A DNA stretch of 5,381 nucleotides from Collinsella aerofaciens (GTDB lineage Bacteria > Actinomycetota > Coriobacteriia > Coriobacteriales > Coriobacteriaceae): contig JAJWXI010000124.1 in assembly GCA_021641225.1 (NCBI GenBank), positions 1-5,381 of the forward strand, written 5' to 3'. Shown here piece by piece: positions 1 through 5,381 of this stretch. Positions within the stretch are counted from its first letter, which is position 1; the number at the start of each line of letters is the position of its first letter. The notes under the pieces were generated by a model, which had not been told where the DNA came from, did not search any database, and saw only the letters and a program-made list of their open reading frames with translations. Position numbers and translations under genes: made by a program.

Positions 1-2471
1 TCGCGGTCGTCCTCGGGCTGCAGGTTCTCGCGCACCGTCTCGTCGACCACCGTGCGAGTAATCGGCAGCATGCGGGCAAGCTCGGCCACGACCGGAGCCG
101 TCGCGGTGGCCGTCGCAGCCATAACAACCGGGTCGCCCAGGGCTTTGAGGATATCAGACATGTCGAGATAGGCGCTGCGGTCGCCGCCCTTGGCAAGGCC
201 GGCGTGGTGCGCCTCATCGATAACGACAAAGCCGATGCGGCCCGAACGCGCGAAGCGGTCACGGTGGATAGATAGGAACTCGGGCGTCGTGAGCACGATA
301 CCGGTGCGGCCCGAAGCTAGGCCGGCGAACACGTCATCGCGTGCGGCCTCCACGGTCTCGCCGGTCAGCACGCCAACGCCAATGCCAAGCGCTGCCATCG
401 TCGACGAGAGGTGATAGGCCTGGTCGGCAACAAGCGCGCGCAGCGGATAGACAAAGATACTCGCACGTCCGCGAAGGACAGCCTCGCGCGCAGCATGTAC
501 ATGGAAGATGAGAGACTTGCCGCGGCCCGTTCCCATAACGGCCAAGACGCTCTGGTGGTCGGCCAAGGCATCGAGCGCCTCAGCCTGCGCGCGGTGCGGC
601 TGGTTCGATCCGATAAGGCTATGGATAAGCGAGCGCGTGAGCTCGGTATAGGAAAGCTGGGCGAGCGTCTCGCGCTTACGCGACTCCAGGCGCAGGCCGG
701 AATCCGCCGGCTGCACGCCACGACGAAGCTCGCATGCCGGATCGTCGACGCTGGGCAGCGTGGTATCGCGGACCAGAACATCCTTGATCATGAGCTTGGG
801 CTTCACACGCCCCTGCCAATGCTCGGCAACGGCCTCGAACACCAAGTCGACAGCGCTATCGCAGTTAATGAGCTTATCGATTTGCGGCACGCGGAACATA
901 ATGGCCGGCACACTCGCGGCGCCATCGGTCGCCACAAAGCGCATGTGCTCGCCGGTTTTGCCCACCACGGCGCGGTCGCACATCGTCACGCCCTCGGCAG
1001 CCAGCAGCGGCACCTTGTTGCCCTGGCCAAACGGCTCAAGGCGGGAGATCTGCTCGATGGTCTCGATATTCAGCTCGGAAAGGTCGACGGTGGCGGCGAC
1101 CTCGTCGGTGTCTTCAAAGTCCTCGGCGGGAAGCTCCGATAGCACGGCGGAAAGGCGGCGGCGGAACTCATCGAGCTTGGATGCCTCGATGGTCACACCC
1201 ACCGCACCGGCATGTCCGCCGCGACGAATCAGCAGATCGGAACAGCGCTCGACGGCGTCGAACAGGTTGACTTTGCCCACCGAGCGACCAGAGCCGCGCG
1301 CGATACCGTCCTCGATCGAGAACAGCAGCGCCGGCACGTGATAGCGGTTGGTCAGACGGCTTGCCACGATGCCCTTGACGCCCTCGTGCCAGCCCTCGCC
1401 ACCCACGACGATTGCGCGTCCGCCGTCATAGGTCTTCTCGACCTTTGCCATGGCATCGCGCGTGAGCTCCGCCTCGATCTCACGGCGCTGGCGGTTGATT
1501 TCCTCGAGCTCAGCCGCCAGTGCGCTTGCTTCGATGGGATCGCGGGCAAGCAGCAGGTCGAGCGCCAGCTTGGGATCGGCCATGCGACCGGCAGCGTTTA
1601 AGCGGGGAATGAGCGAGAACGATAGGCCATCCGCCGTAATGCTCGAAAGGTCCGCCTTGGCGAGCGCGGCAAGCGCGATATAGCCGGGACGAGCGGTTAC
1701 GCGCATCTGCTGGATGCCCTCGGCAACCAGCGCGCGGTTCTCGGGCGTGAGCGGCATCATGTCGGACACGGTGCCCAGCGCCGCGACCTCGATTAGCGAA
1801 CGCCAATACGACGGCTTGCCCAGGCGCTCACCCAGGACTTGCACCAGCTTGAGCGCCACACCAGCACCGGCAAGCTCGCGCGAGGGGCCCTCGTCCTCGA
1901 GCTTGGGGTCGGTCAGGGGCACACCCTGCGGCACCTGGTCGGAGGGCTCGTGATGGTCCGTGACCACCAAATCGATCCCCAGGCTCTCCAGATAGGAAAC
2001 CTCTTCCTTGGCGGCAATACCGTTATCGACGGTCACGATCAGCTGGGGGCGAGCGAGCTCGTTAACGCGGTCGAGCGCCGCGCGCGAAAGACCGTAGCCC
2101 TCGTCAAAGCGATGCGGAATAAACGGCGTGACATCGGCGCCAAACGTGCGCAGTGCCTCGGTCAACAGGCAGGTCGACGTAATACCGTCAACGTCAAAAT
2201 CGCCAAAGACCGCAATGTGCTCGTGGTTGCGAATAGCACGCTCGACGCGGTCGGCAACGACCGACATGCCCGGGATAATGAGTGGGTCGGCCCAGTCGCG
2301 ATCGAGCGAAGGCGTCAAAAACAGCTGGCCTTCTTCGATGGATGTAATGCCGTGCGCAACCATAATGCGCGCCACCAGCCCGGGTATTCCCAGGCCAGCC
2401 GAAAGCTCCTTTTCGAGTTCGGGGTTTTGCTGAGCGACCGCCCAGCGATGCGTCGTCTTAAGCGATGACAT
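1..2471 (-). CDS. recJ: RecJ single-strand exonuclease fused to a RecQ-like DEAH helicase (partial, C-terminus outside window)
   Basis: One uninterrupted minus-strand frame of 823 codons, still open at base 1. RecJ degrades single-stranded DNA 5' to 3' in recombination and mismatch repair, using metal-binding DHH motifs. The core is complete: GDFDVDG (90-96), PHRFDEGYG (119-127), DHH (172-174), GTVSD with D237, the R-x-N-A-x-G-R stretch (290-296), a DHHA1 domain with GWHEGVKGI starting near 360, GGHAGAVG (418-425), and an OB-like region to about 570. Ordinary RecJ ends there, near 560-580 aa. This chain continues into a superfamily 2 helicase lobe: Q-motif-like Q629, Walker A GTGRGKS (647-653, K652), YPLRALVADQ (675-684), DEAH (752-755) and TATAT (787-791). 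The second helicase lobe must lie beyond the window. The ATG at 2471 follows GGGGG by 9 nt. A GTG 15 codons upstream (2516) has no ribosome site. RecJ identity is very sure; the RecQ-like subclass is an inference. Confidence -1.
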   Translation of the reverse strand, partial: MSSLKTTHRWAVAQQNPELEKELSAGLGIPGLVARIMVAHGITSIEEGQLFLTPSLDRDWADPLIIPGMSVVADRVERAIRNHEHIAVFGDFDVDGITSTCLLTEALRTFGADVTPFIPHRFDEGYGLSRAALDRVNELARPQLIVTVDNGIAAKEEVSYLESLGIDLVVTDHHEPSDQVPQGVPLTDPKLEDEGPSRELAGAGVALKLVQVLGERLGKPSYWRSLIEVAALGTVSDMMPLTPENRALVAEGIQQMRVTARPGYIALAALAKADLSSITADGLSFSLIPRLNAAGRMADPKLALDLLLARDPIEASALAAELEEINRQRREIEAELTRDAMAKVEKTYDGGRAIVVGGEGWHEGVKGIVASRLTNRYHVPALLFSIEDGIARGSGRSVGKVNLFDAVERCSDLLIRRGGHAGAVGVTIEASKLDEFRRRLSAVLSELPAEDFEDTDEVAATVDLSELNIETIEQISRLEPFGQGNKVPLLAAEGVTMCDRAVVGKTGEHMRFVATDGAASVPAIMFRVPQIDKLINCDSAVDLVFEAVAEHWQGRVKPKLMIKDVLVRDTTLPSVDDPACELRRGVQPADSGLRLESRKRETLAQLSYTELTRSLIHSLIGSNQPHRAQAEALDALADHQSVLAVMGTGRGKSLIFHVHAAREAVLRGRASIFVYPLRALVADQAYHLSSTMAALGIGVGVLTGETVEAARDDVFAGLASGRTGIVLTTPEFLSIHRDRFARSGRIGFVVIDEAHHAGLAKGGDRSAYLDMSDILKALGDPVVMAATATATAPVVAELARMLPITRTVVDETVRENLQPEDDR

Positions 2472-2523
2472 AGGCGCCCACCCCCGATAGGGGCAGGTCG
2501 CCGCGATACCTCTCACGGTTCAT
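2458..2523 (-). CDS. Candidate 21-aa leader ORF overlapping the recJ start
   Basis: A short frame, MNRERYRGDL followed by PLSGVGAYVIA, starts with ATG at 2521-2523 and stops with TAA at 2458-2460. It overlaps the first 14 bases of recJ in another frame. It has a better ribosome site than recJ: AGAGGA at 2533-2538, 9 nt before its ATG. A CCCC-TATC-GGGG hairpin (2482-2493) inside it would hide the GGGGG that serves recJ, so ribosomes reading this frame could open the recJ site. This is an inferred translational-coupling leader. I do not recognise the peptide as a known family. It could also be a chance frame, because 21 codons without a stop is unremarkable at this GC content. Confidence -1.
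   Translation of the reverse strand: MNRERYRGDLPLSGVGAYVIA
2482..2493 (-). promoter_or_regulatory. Small hairpin overlapping the recJ ribosome site
   Basis: On the minus strand CCCC-TATC-GGGG forms a perfect 4-bp G/C stem with a 4-base loop. Its 3' arm is part of the GGGGG run that is the only plausible Shine-Dalgarno for the recJ ATG at 2471. It lies within the candidate leader ORF, so a translating ribosome would melt it. The stem is short, so its effect is speculative. Confidence -1.
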
Positions 2524-2532
2524 AGCGATGAG

Positions 2533-2538
2533 TCCTCT
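2533..2538 (-). promoter_or_regulatory. Shine-Dalgarno AGAGGA of the leader ORF
   Basis: AGAGGA on the minus strand sits 9 nt upstream of the ATG at 2521-2523. It is the strongest ribosome-binding sequence in the recJ leader and lies 62 nt from the recJ ATG, too far to serve recJ directly. It is the main argument that the overlapping short ORF is translated. Confidence -1.
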
Positions 2539-2543
2539 GTGTA

Positions 2544-2561
2544 TGCCCGCTTCGGCAGGCA
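2544..2561 (-). other. Stem-loop in the recJ 5' leader
   Basis: On the minus strand TGCCTGC-CGAA-GCGGGCA makes a 7-bp stem (one G-U pair) with a 4-base loop. It lies between the predicted transcription start (about 2573) and the AGAGGA ribosome site. No T-run follows, so it is not a classical terminator. It may stabilise the leader or be incidental. Confidence -1.
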
Positions 2562-2579
2562 GATCTGTTGAACGGATTA

Positions 2580-2585
2580 ATTATA
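2580..2585 (-). promoter_or_regulatory. Predicted -10 box (TATAAT) of the recJ transcript
   Basis: A perfect TATAAT reads on the minus strand 57 nt before the leader-ORF ATG and about 109 nt before the recJ ATG. The hexamers 16-18 nt upstream (GATTTG, CGATTT, GCGATT) are poor matches to TTGACA, and there is no TGn extension. In a sequence this GC-rich a perfect -10 box in the right intergenic place is a reasonable promoter call. Transcription would start near 2573. Confidence -1.
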
Positions 2586-2623
2586 CCGTGCAGCGCGGAC
2601 GCAAATCGCCGCAGTACGCCGCG

Positions 2624-2635
2624 GTTTCGGTAAAC
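2624..2635. promoter_or_regulatory. Small inverted repeat GTTT-CGGT-AAAC upstream of the recJ promoter
   Basis: A 4-bp inverted repeat with a 4-bp centre lies about 40 bp upstream of the recJ -10 box, within the shared divergent region. It has the symmetry of a small operator half-site pair, but it is short and may be chance. No regulator gene is present in the window to match it. Confidence -1.
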
Positions 2636-2664
2636 GATGCCGGTAATAGCCTCGAAATATTCAA

Positions 2665-2696
2665 GCGTTTCTGACGCACGGACGCACGCGAGCGTC
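2665..2696. repeat. Tandem GACGCACG repeat with overlapping inverted repeats, possible operator
   Basis: GACGCACG occurs twice head-to-tail (2673-2680 and 2681-2688). The second copy begins an inverted repeat GACGC-6nt-GCGTC (2681-2696). A further GCGT-5nt-ACGC pair spans 2665-2677. Thus GCGT/ACGC units recur on both strands within 32 bp, about 50-80 bp before the transporter ATG, where a repressor or activator site would be expected. I could not place a convincing -35/-10 pair for the transporter, so the role is inferred from position and symmetry only. Confidence -1.
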
Positions 2697-2727
2697 TAGC
2701 ATATCCATTCAAAACGGGTTCACGGGC

Positions 2728-2735
2728 AAAGGGAG
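2728..2735 (+). promoter_or_regulatory. Shine-Dalgarno AAAGGGAG of the BASS transporter
   Basis: The purine run AAAGGGAG ends 12 nt before the ATG at 2748. The spacing is a little long. No better start in the same frame lies nearby, so it supports the chosen start and suggests moderate translation. Confidence -1.
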
Positions 2736-2747
2736 TCACAAGCGCAT

Positions 2748-3746
2748 ATGAAGCAATGGGTTGGACTGGGCAAGTTTCTCGCGGGGCATATGCAGGTCAT
2801 CGTTCCGATTTGCGTGGCGCTCGGCGTGCTCTTTCCCCAACAGATTGACGTACTTAAGCCCATCGTTCCCACCTTGTTTGCCTTTATGACGTTTCAGGGT
2901 GCGCTCAGCAACACCTTTCACCAGGTAACCGAGGTGTTCCACCGTCCGCTGCACCTGATTCTGGCGTTGCTGGTCTCGGCAGTGCTTATTCCCATCGCGG
3001 CGTATGCCATGGGGTCACTCTTCTTTGGCTCCAACCCCAACCTTGTCTGCGGCATCGTGCTCGAGTACAGCGTACCCGTGGCAGTCACCGCCTTTATGTG
3101 GATTAGCATGTTCGGCGGCAACGGCCCGCTTGCGCTCACCATTATCCTGACGTCCTCGGTCATCTCGCCCGTGACGATTCCGCTCACGCTCAAGCTCTTG
3201 CTGGGCGCCACCGTCTCGATCGATGTGCCGAGCATGATGCAGAACATGGCCTTTATGATCGCCATCCCCGCTGTACTCGGTATTGTCATCAATGAACTCA
3301 CGCGCGGCTGGGGCCACGAGAAACTCTCTCCCGCGCTCTCGCCCGCCTGCAAGTTCATGATGATGGGCGTCATCGCGTCCAACTCCACCGCTATGAGCGA
3401 GTACGTGCTGCACATAAACGCGGTGCGCCTGGAAGTCGCCCTCTTTATTTTGGTCTTCGCCATCAGCGGCTTTGTCGTCGGTTTTCTGGTCGCACGTGCG
3501 CTGCATCTGCCATATAGCGAGACGACTACCATGTGCTTTACCTGCGGCATGCGCAACATCTCTTCGGGTGCCGTCATCGCCACGCAGTACTTTCCGGGCG
3601 AGGTCGTGTTCCCCGTCATGTGCGGCACGCTGTTTCAGCAGGTGCTGGCCTCGATTATCGGGCATCTCTTTGAGTGCCTAACCTGCGAGGAGCGCACCAA
3701 ACAGCGCAAGCGGGTCGAAGCCGGCCGCGACGCCATGGCGCGCTAG
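2748..3746 (+). CDS. Bile acid:sodium symporter (BASS/SBF) family transporter
   Basis: A 332-aa integral membrane protein, about the usual length for bacterial BASS proteins, which move organic anions such as bile acids, pantoate or 2-keto acids, usually with Na+. About ten hydrophobic segments are visible, near residues 15-30, 38-54, 68-93, 98-121, 126-151, 163-183, 200-220, 227-251, 258-280 and 285-307, then a short basic cytoplasmic tail (KQRKRVEAGR). The best family mark is the penultimate helix, CGMRNISSGAVIA (266-278), followed by YFPGEVVFPVMCG. The expected Na+-binding features are altered: the E-x-G-M-Q-N pattern reads T265-C-G-M-R-N270, and helix 4 has VPVAVTAF where PGG-x-x-SN is common. 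Fold assignment is strong; substrate and ion are not predictable. The gene is divergent from recJ and converges on the DUF4931 gene with a 30-bp gap. Confidence -1.
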   Translation: MKQWVGLGKFLAGHMQVIVPICVALGVLFPQQIDVLKPIVPTLFAFMTFQGALSNTFHQVTEVFHRPLHLILALLVSAVLIPIAAYAMGSLFFGSNPNLVCGIVLEYSVPVAVTAFMWISMFGGNGPLALTIILTSSVISPVTIPLTLKLLLGATVSIDVPSMMQNMAFMIAIPAVLGIVINELTRGWGHEKLSPALSPACKFMMMGVIASNSTAMSEYVLHINAVRLEVALFILVFAISGFVVGFLVARALHLPYSETTTMCFTCGMRNISSGAVIATQYFPGEVVFPVMCGTLFQQVLASIIGHLFECLTCEERTKQRKRVEAGRDAMAR

Positions 3747-3776
3747 GCTGTCCGCATTACGCGGGTGTTAGTCTTG

Positions 3777-4574
3777 CTATACGAGCGTTTCCAGATGCGC
3801 ACGCAGACGCTCAGCATCGATATCGAGCGTCGTCTCGGCATTGACTTGGGCCAAACGATAGCCGACAAAGTAGGGCGAAACCACCCAACGCGGCAGCGCC
3901 TTGGCAATGGTCCGACCGCCCAGGTGATAGAAGAACAAGTTGTACGACTCTGCGCGACCACCGTGGTGCTCGTTTAGGATATGGCGCAGAGCTACCTGGA
4001 TCGCATCGGCGAAGAGATCCGTCTCGGCTTGGTCTCTCGTGTCATCGCTGGCGGCGATTCCCTGCGGGGCTGAAACATTGACCTCAAAGAACCCCATGAT
4101 CGGTTCGGTTGAGATGTTGACCGAGATTCTCCCCTGCCGCCAGACATCGATGCCTTCAAAGTTGGCTGAGGTCAGCGCCGCATAGCCGTCCTCCTGTTCC
4201 AAGCCCACAATCTGCATGTGTGGATGCGCCAAGCTTCCGCCCGAAAGCGGGCCTTTGTTCTTGTACATGAGCACACTGCGGTACTGTTGGGAATCGATCA
4301 TCTGCTGCCAACAGCTCAGGGCAAATCGCATCACATGGTGGAGTTCATCCGGCTCATAGGTCACCAGGTCGGCGTCGTGATTGGCCGACTCGATCAATAC
4401 GGTCTGACGGGTGGCCCGCAAGGTCTTGAACTTATTTTCGAGCCAGATGCAGTCACCATCGCGCTGGATGATGTTGGCGAGCCCCTCCGTGTCGCAAAAG
4501 GGGCACGCGGTGCCAGGGCGACGATTATCGTCGGGCTTGCCGCTCGCCTGCTGGACGTCAAATACGAGCGCCAC
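3777..4574 (-). CDS. GalT-like (HIT superfamily) DUF4931 protein
   Basis: A soluble 265-aa protein resembling half-size galactose-1-phosphate uridylyltransferase. C24-P-F-C27, H66 in ESANHD (62-67) and H117 match the four zinc ligands of GalT. HPHMQ (117-121) is the HIT-type active motif, with H119 as the expected nucleotidyl-accepting nucleophile. NKF (47-49) corresponds to the N-x-F of GalT. A second conserved block, SYNLFFYHLGG followed by RWVVSPYFVGY, fills the C-terminal third, as I recall for DUF4931 proteins of streptococci. A nucleotidyl- or phospho-transfer reaction is likely, but the substrate is unknown and no galactose genes are nearby. The start is GTG at 4572-4574, chosen because GGAGGT (4582-4587) lies 7 nt upstream. 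Only 3 nt separate it from the cutC stop, so it is the second gene of a coupled operon. Confidence -1.
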   Translation of the reverse strand: MALVFDVQQASGKPDDNRRPGTACPFCDTEGLANIIQRDGDCIWLENKFKTLRATRQTVLIESANHDADLVTYEPDELHHVMRFALSCWQQMIDSQQYRSVLMYKNKGPLSGGSLAHPHMQIVGLEQEDGYAALTSANFEGIDVWRQGRISVNISTEPIMGFFEVNVSAPQGIAASDDTRDQAETDLFADAIQVALRHILNEHHGGRAESYNLFFYHLGGRTIAKALPRWVVSPYFVGYRLAQVNAETTLDIDAERLRAHLETLV

Positions 4575-4577
4575 GGG

Positions 4578-5255
4578 CTATACCTCCAGCGGCACGATCT
4601 TGGTGCCATGGAGCTCGGAGACACCTAGTGCCGCCGCGACCGCGTCGCGATTTGCCGTAGTGATGCCGCCGCCGGGAAGGATGGTCAAACGATCGCCCGC
4701 ATACTCGATCAAACGAGCCAGGTGATCGAAATTGTCCTCGATCGGCGTACCGGCCGCGCCGCCATGCGTGAGGATGCGCGTAACACCGCAGTCGACAAGC
4801 GTGTCAATCGCATCGAGCTGAGCCTCGGGCGAGAGCTGGTCAAATGCCATGTGGAAGGTGATGTCAAGGGACTCGCGCTTGCACTCCTCGGTCGCGCAGC
4901 CCGTAGCCATAACGAGGGCGCCGAGGGTGAGCTCGTCGAGCGCCCAGCCGCCGGCACAGGGCTTGCAGCAGCCAAAGACCAGGCCGTCAACGCCGGCGCT
5001 CACAGCAAGGCCCAGGTCCATCTCCATCATGCGCAGCTCGTCCTGGTTGTAGTGAAAGTCGCCGCCACGCGGACGGATCATGCACATCACCCGCGCGTCA
5101 TGCTCGTGGGCATAGCTGACCGTAGCGCTGATAACGCCGGCGGAAGGCGTGGTGCCACCGACGGCGAGGTTGTCACACAGCTCAATGCGACCCGCACCGG
5201 CCTTGATGGCCACCGGTACCCGCTCAAAGTTCTCGGCGCAAAATTCGTATAGCAT
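4578..5255 (-). CDS. cutC: CutC family protein (TIM barrel; putative copper homeostasis)
   Basis: A 225-aa cytosolic CutC with the family's marks in order: MLYEFCAENF at the start, AGAGRIELCDNLAVGGTTPS (19-38), MIRPRGGDF (59-67), TFHMAFD (133-139), RILTHGG (160-166), ILPGGGIT (192-199) and LHGTKI (215-220). The M in HMAFD, where E. coli CutC has R, also occurs in streptococcal CutC as I recall it, so it is a branch feature. CutC proteins are linked to copper handling, but the E. coli phenotype was later traced to an sRNA (MicL), so the biochemical role remains unsettled. Nine cysteines include a local CCKPC (96-100) and C120/C125. I chose the ATG at 5253-5255: it starts the conserved domain and has GGGGG 6 nt upstream. 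A 13-residue upstream extension (to 5294) is unlike the family. First gene of an operon with the GalT-like gene. Confidence -1.
   Translation of the reverse strand: MLYEFCAENFERVPVAIKAGAGRIELCDNLAVGGTTPSAGVISATVSYAHEHDARVMCMIRPRGGDFHYNQDELRMMEMDLGLAVSAGVDGLVFGCCKPCAGGWALDELTLGALVMATGCATEECKRESLDITFHMAFDQLSPEAQLDAIDTLVDCGVTRILTHGGAAGTPIEDNFDHLARLIEYAGDRLTILPGGGITTANRDAVAAALGVSELHGTKIVPLEV
4582..4587 (-). promoter_or_regulatory. Shine-Dalgarno GGAGGT inside the end of cutC
   Basis: A full GGAGGT on the minus strand overlaps the last sense codons of cutC and sits 7 nt before the GTG at 4574. It fixes the start of the GalT-like gene and implies that ribosomes finishing cutC can reinitiate there. 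Confidence -1.
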
Positions 5256-5304
5256 AGATAGCCCCCAGGAGACATTTCGATTTCCACACGGCATTGTCGC
5301 ACGT

Positions 5305-5310
5305 TAAATA
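5305..5310 (-). promoter_or_regulatory. Weak candidate -10 element for cutC
   Basis: TATTTA on the minus strand, preceded by TGC (extended -10 pattern), lies about 50 nt before the cutC ATG in a locally AT-richer stretch. The hexamer matches TATAAT at only three positions, and the -35 candidates (TTTTGT at 17 nt, TTGTTC at 15 nt) are poor. A promoter is needed in this region, but this one is a tentative call. Confidence -1.
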
Positions 5311-5333
5311 GCAACCCGCACGATGGAACAAAA

Positions 5334-5381
5334 CCTTGACAAGGAGTGTCCCAAAGTGCCGGCACATAAGGAACGTCCCCA
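5334..5381. repeat. REP-like intergenic element, cut by the window edge
   Basis: Four symmetrical units are packed into 48 bp: the palindrome CCTTGACAAGG (5334-5344), an arm AAGGAGTGTCCC (5341-5352), a perfect 10-bp palindrome GTGCCGGCAC (5356-5365), and a second similar arm AAGGAACGTCCCC (5368-5380) in direct orientation 27 bp from the first. Each arm can itself fold as GGA-3nt-TCC. This layout is typical of REP-type repeats, which are dispersed between genes and moved by REP-associated tyrosine transposases. From memory, similar sequences recur in Collinsella genomes; I cannot verify this here. No other copy was seen in the window, and the element may continue to the right. Confidence -1.

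Noticed and set aside
411..1142. 243-codon plus-strand frame opposite recJ
   Set aside because: It is an antisense shadow of the RecJ frame: low-complexity, arginine/alanine-rich translation with no recognisable domain, and the opposite strand shows clear conserved motifs.
2472..2516. Longer recJ starting at GTG 2514-2516, 15 codons upstream
   Set aside because: There is no ribosome site before the GTG, and the added residues (rich in R, G, P and W) do not look like a RecJ N-terminus.
2458..2523. Programmed frameshift joining the short ORF to recJ
   Set aside because: No slippery heptamer is evident at the overlap, and recJ has its own ATG with a usable ribosome site; independent, coupled initiation is simpler.
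2918..3665. Two long minus-strand frames (236 and 216 codons) opposite the transporter
   Set aside because: The translations lack domains and are rich in charged or Met/Thr residues, as expected from the complement of membrane-protein codons; the plus-strand BASS protein explains the region.
3747..3776. Possible bidirectional terminator (CCGC-ATTAC-GCGG) in the 30-bp gap between the convergent transporter and GalT-like genes
   Set aside because: The stem is only 4 bp and there is no T-run on either strand, so it does not qualify as an intrinsic terminator.
4722..5252. 176-codon plus-strand frame opposite cutC
   Set aside because: Antisense shadow; cutC on the minus strand has all its family motifs.
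5256..5294. Longer cutC with a 13-residue N-terminal extension
   Set aside because: CutC proteins begin at the M-x-x-E-F-C-A-E-N block; the ATG at 5255 has its own GGGGG ribosome site.

Overview
The window holds four real genes plus one candidate short leader ORF, and about 90% of it is coding. The high GC content, the GC-rich third codon positions and the protein signatures suggest an actinobacterium of the Coriobacteriia, probably Collinsella or a close relative. The main clues are a RecJ that runs into a RecQ-like helicase, a CutC and GalT-like pair resembling Gram-positive gut lineages, and a REP-like intergenic repeat. This assignment comes from remembered family patterns, not from a search.

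Layout. (1) 1-2471, minus strand: a single open frame of 823 visible codons that runs off the left edge. It encodes a complete RecJ single-strand exonuclease followed by the first helicase lobe of a superfamily 2 (RecQ-like) ATPase. (2) 2472-2747: a divergent intergenic region. It holds a perfect TATAAT box, a leader hairpin and a possible 21-codon ORF for the recJ side, and a tandem GACGCACG repeat with an inverted repeat on the transporter side. (3) 2748-3746, plus strand: a 10-helix transporter of the bile acid:sodium symporter (BASS/SBF) fold. (4) 3777-5255, minus strand: a two-gene operon transcribed from right to left. cutC (225 aa) comes first, then a 265-aa GalT-like DUF4931 protein starting at a GTG. 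The gap is 3 nt and the second gene's Shine-Dalgarno lies inside the end of cutC. (5) 5256-5381: the cutC upstream region, ending in a compact symmetrical repeat that resembles a REP-type element cut by the window edge.

How the genes relate. The RecJ-helicase protein would join 5'-3' single-strand degradation to DNA unwinding in one chain, a partnership that RecJ and RecQ normally form as separate proteins in recombinational repair. cutC and the GalT-like gene are very probably translationally coupled and may serve one unknown metabolic or metal-related step. The transporter stands alone between a divergent and a convergent neighbour. It lacks several residues that bind sodium in characterised BASS proteins, so its substrate and coupling ion are open. 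I see no tRNA, rRNA, CRISPR array, insertion sequence or phage gene. The most interesting items are the nuclease-helicase fusion, the short ORF overlapping the recJ start, and the coupled cutC/DUF4931 pair.
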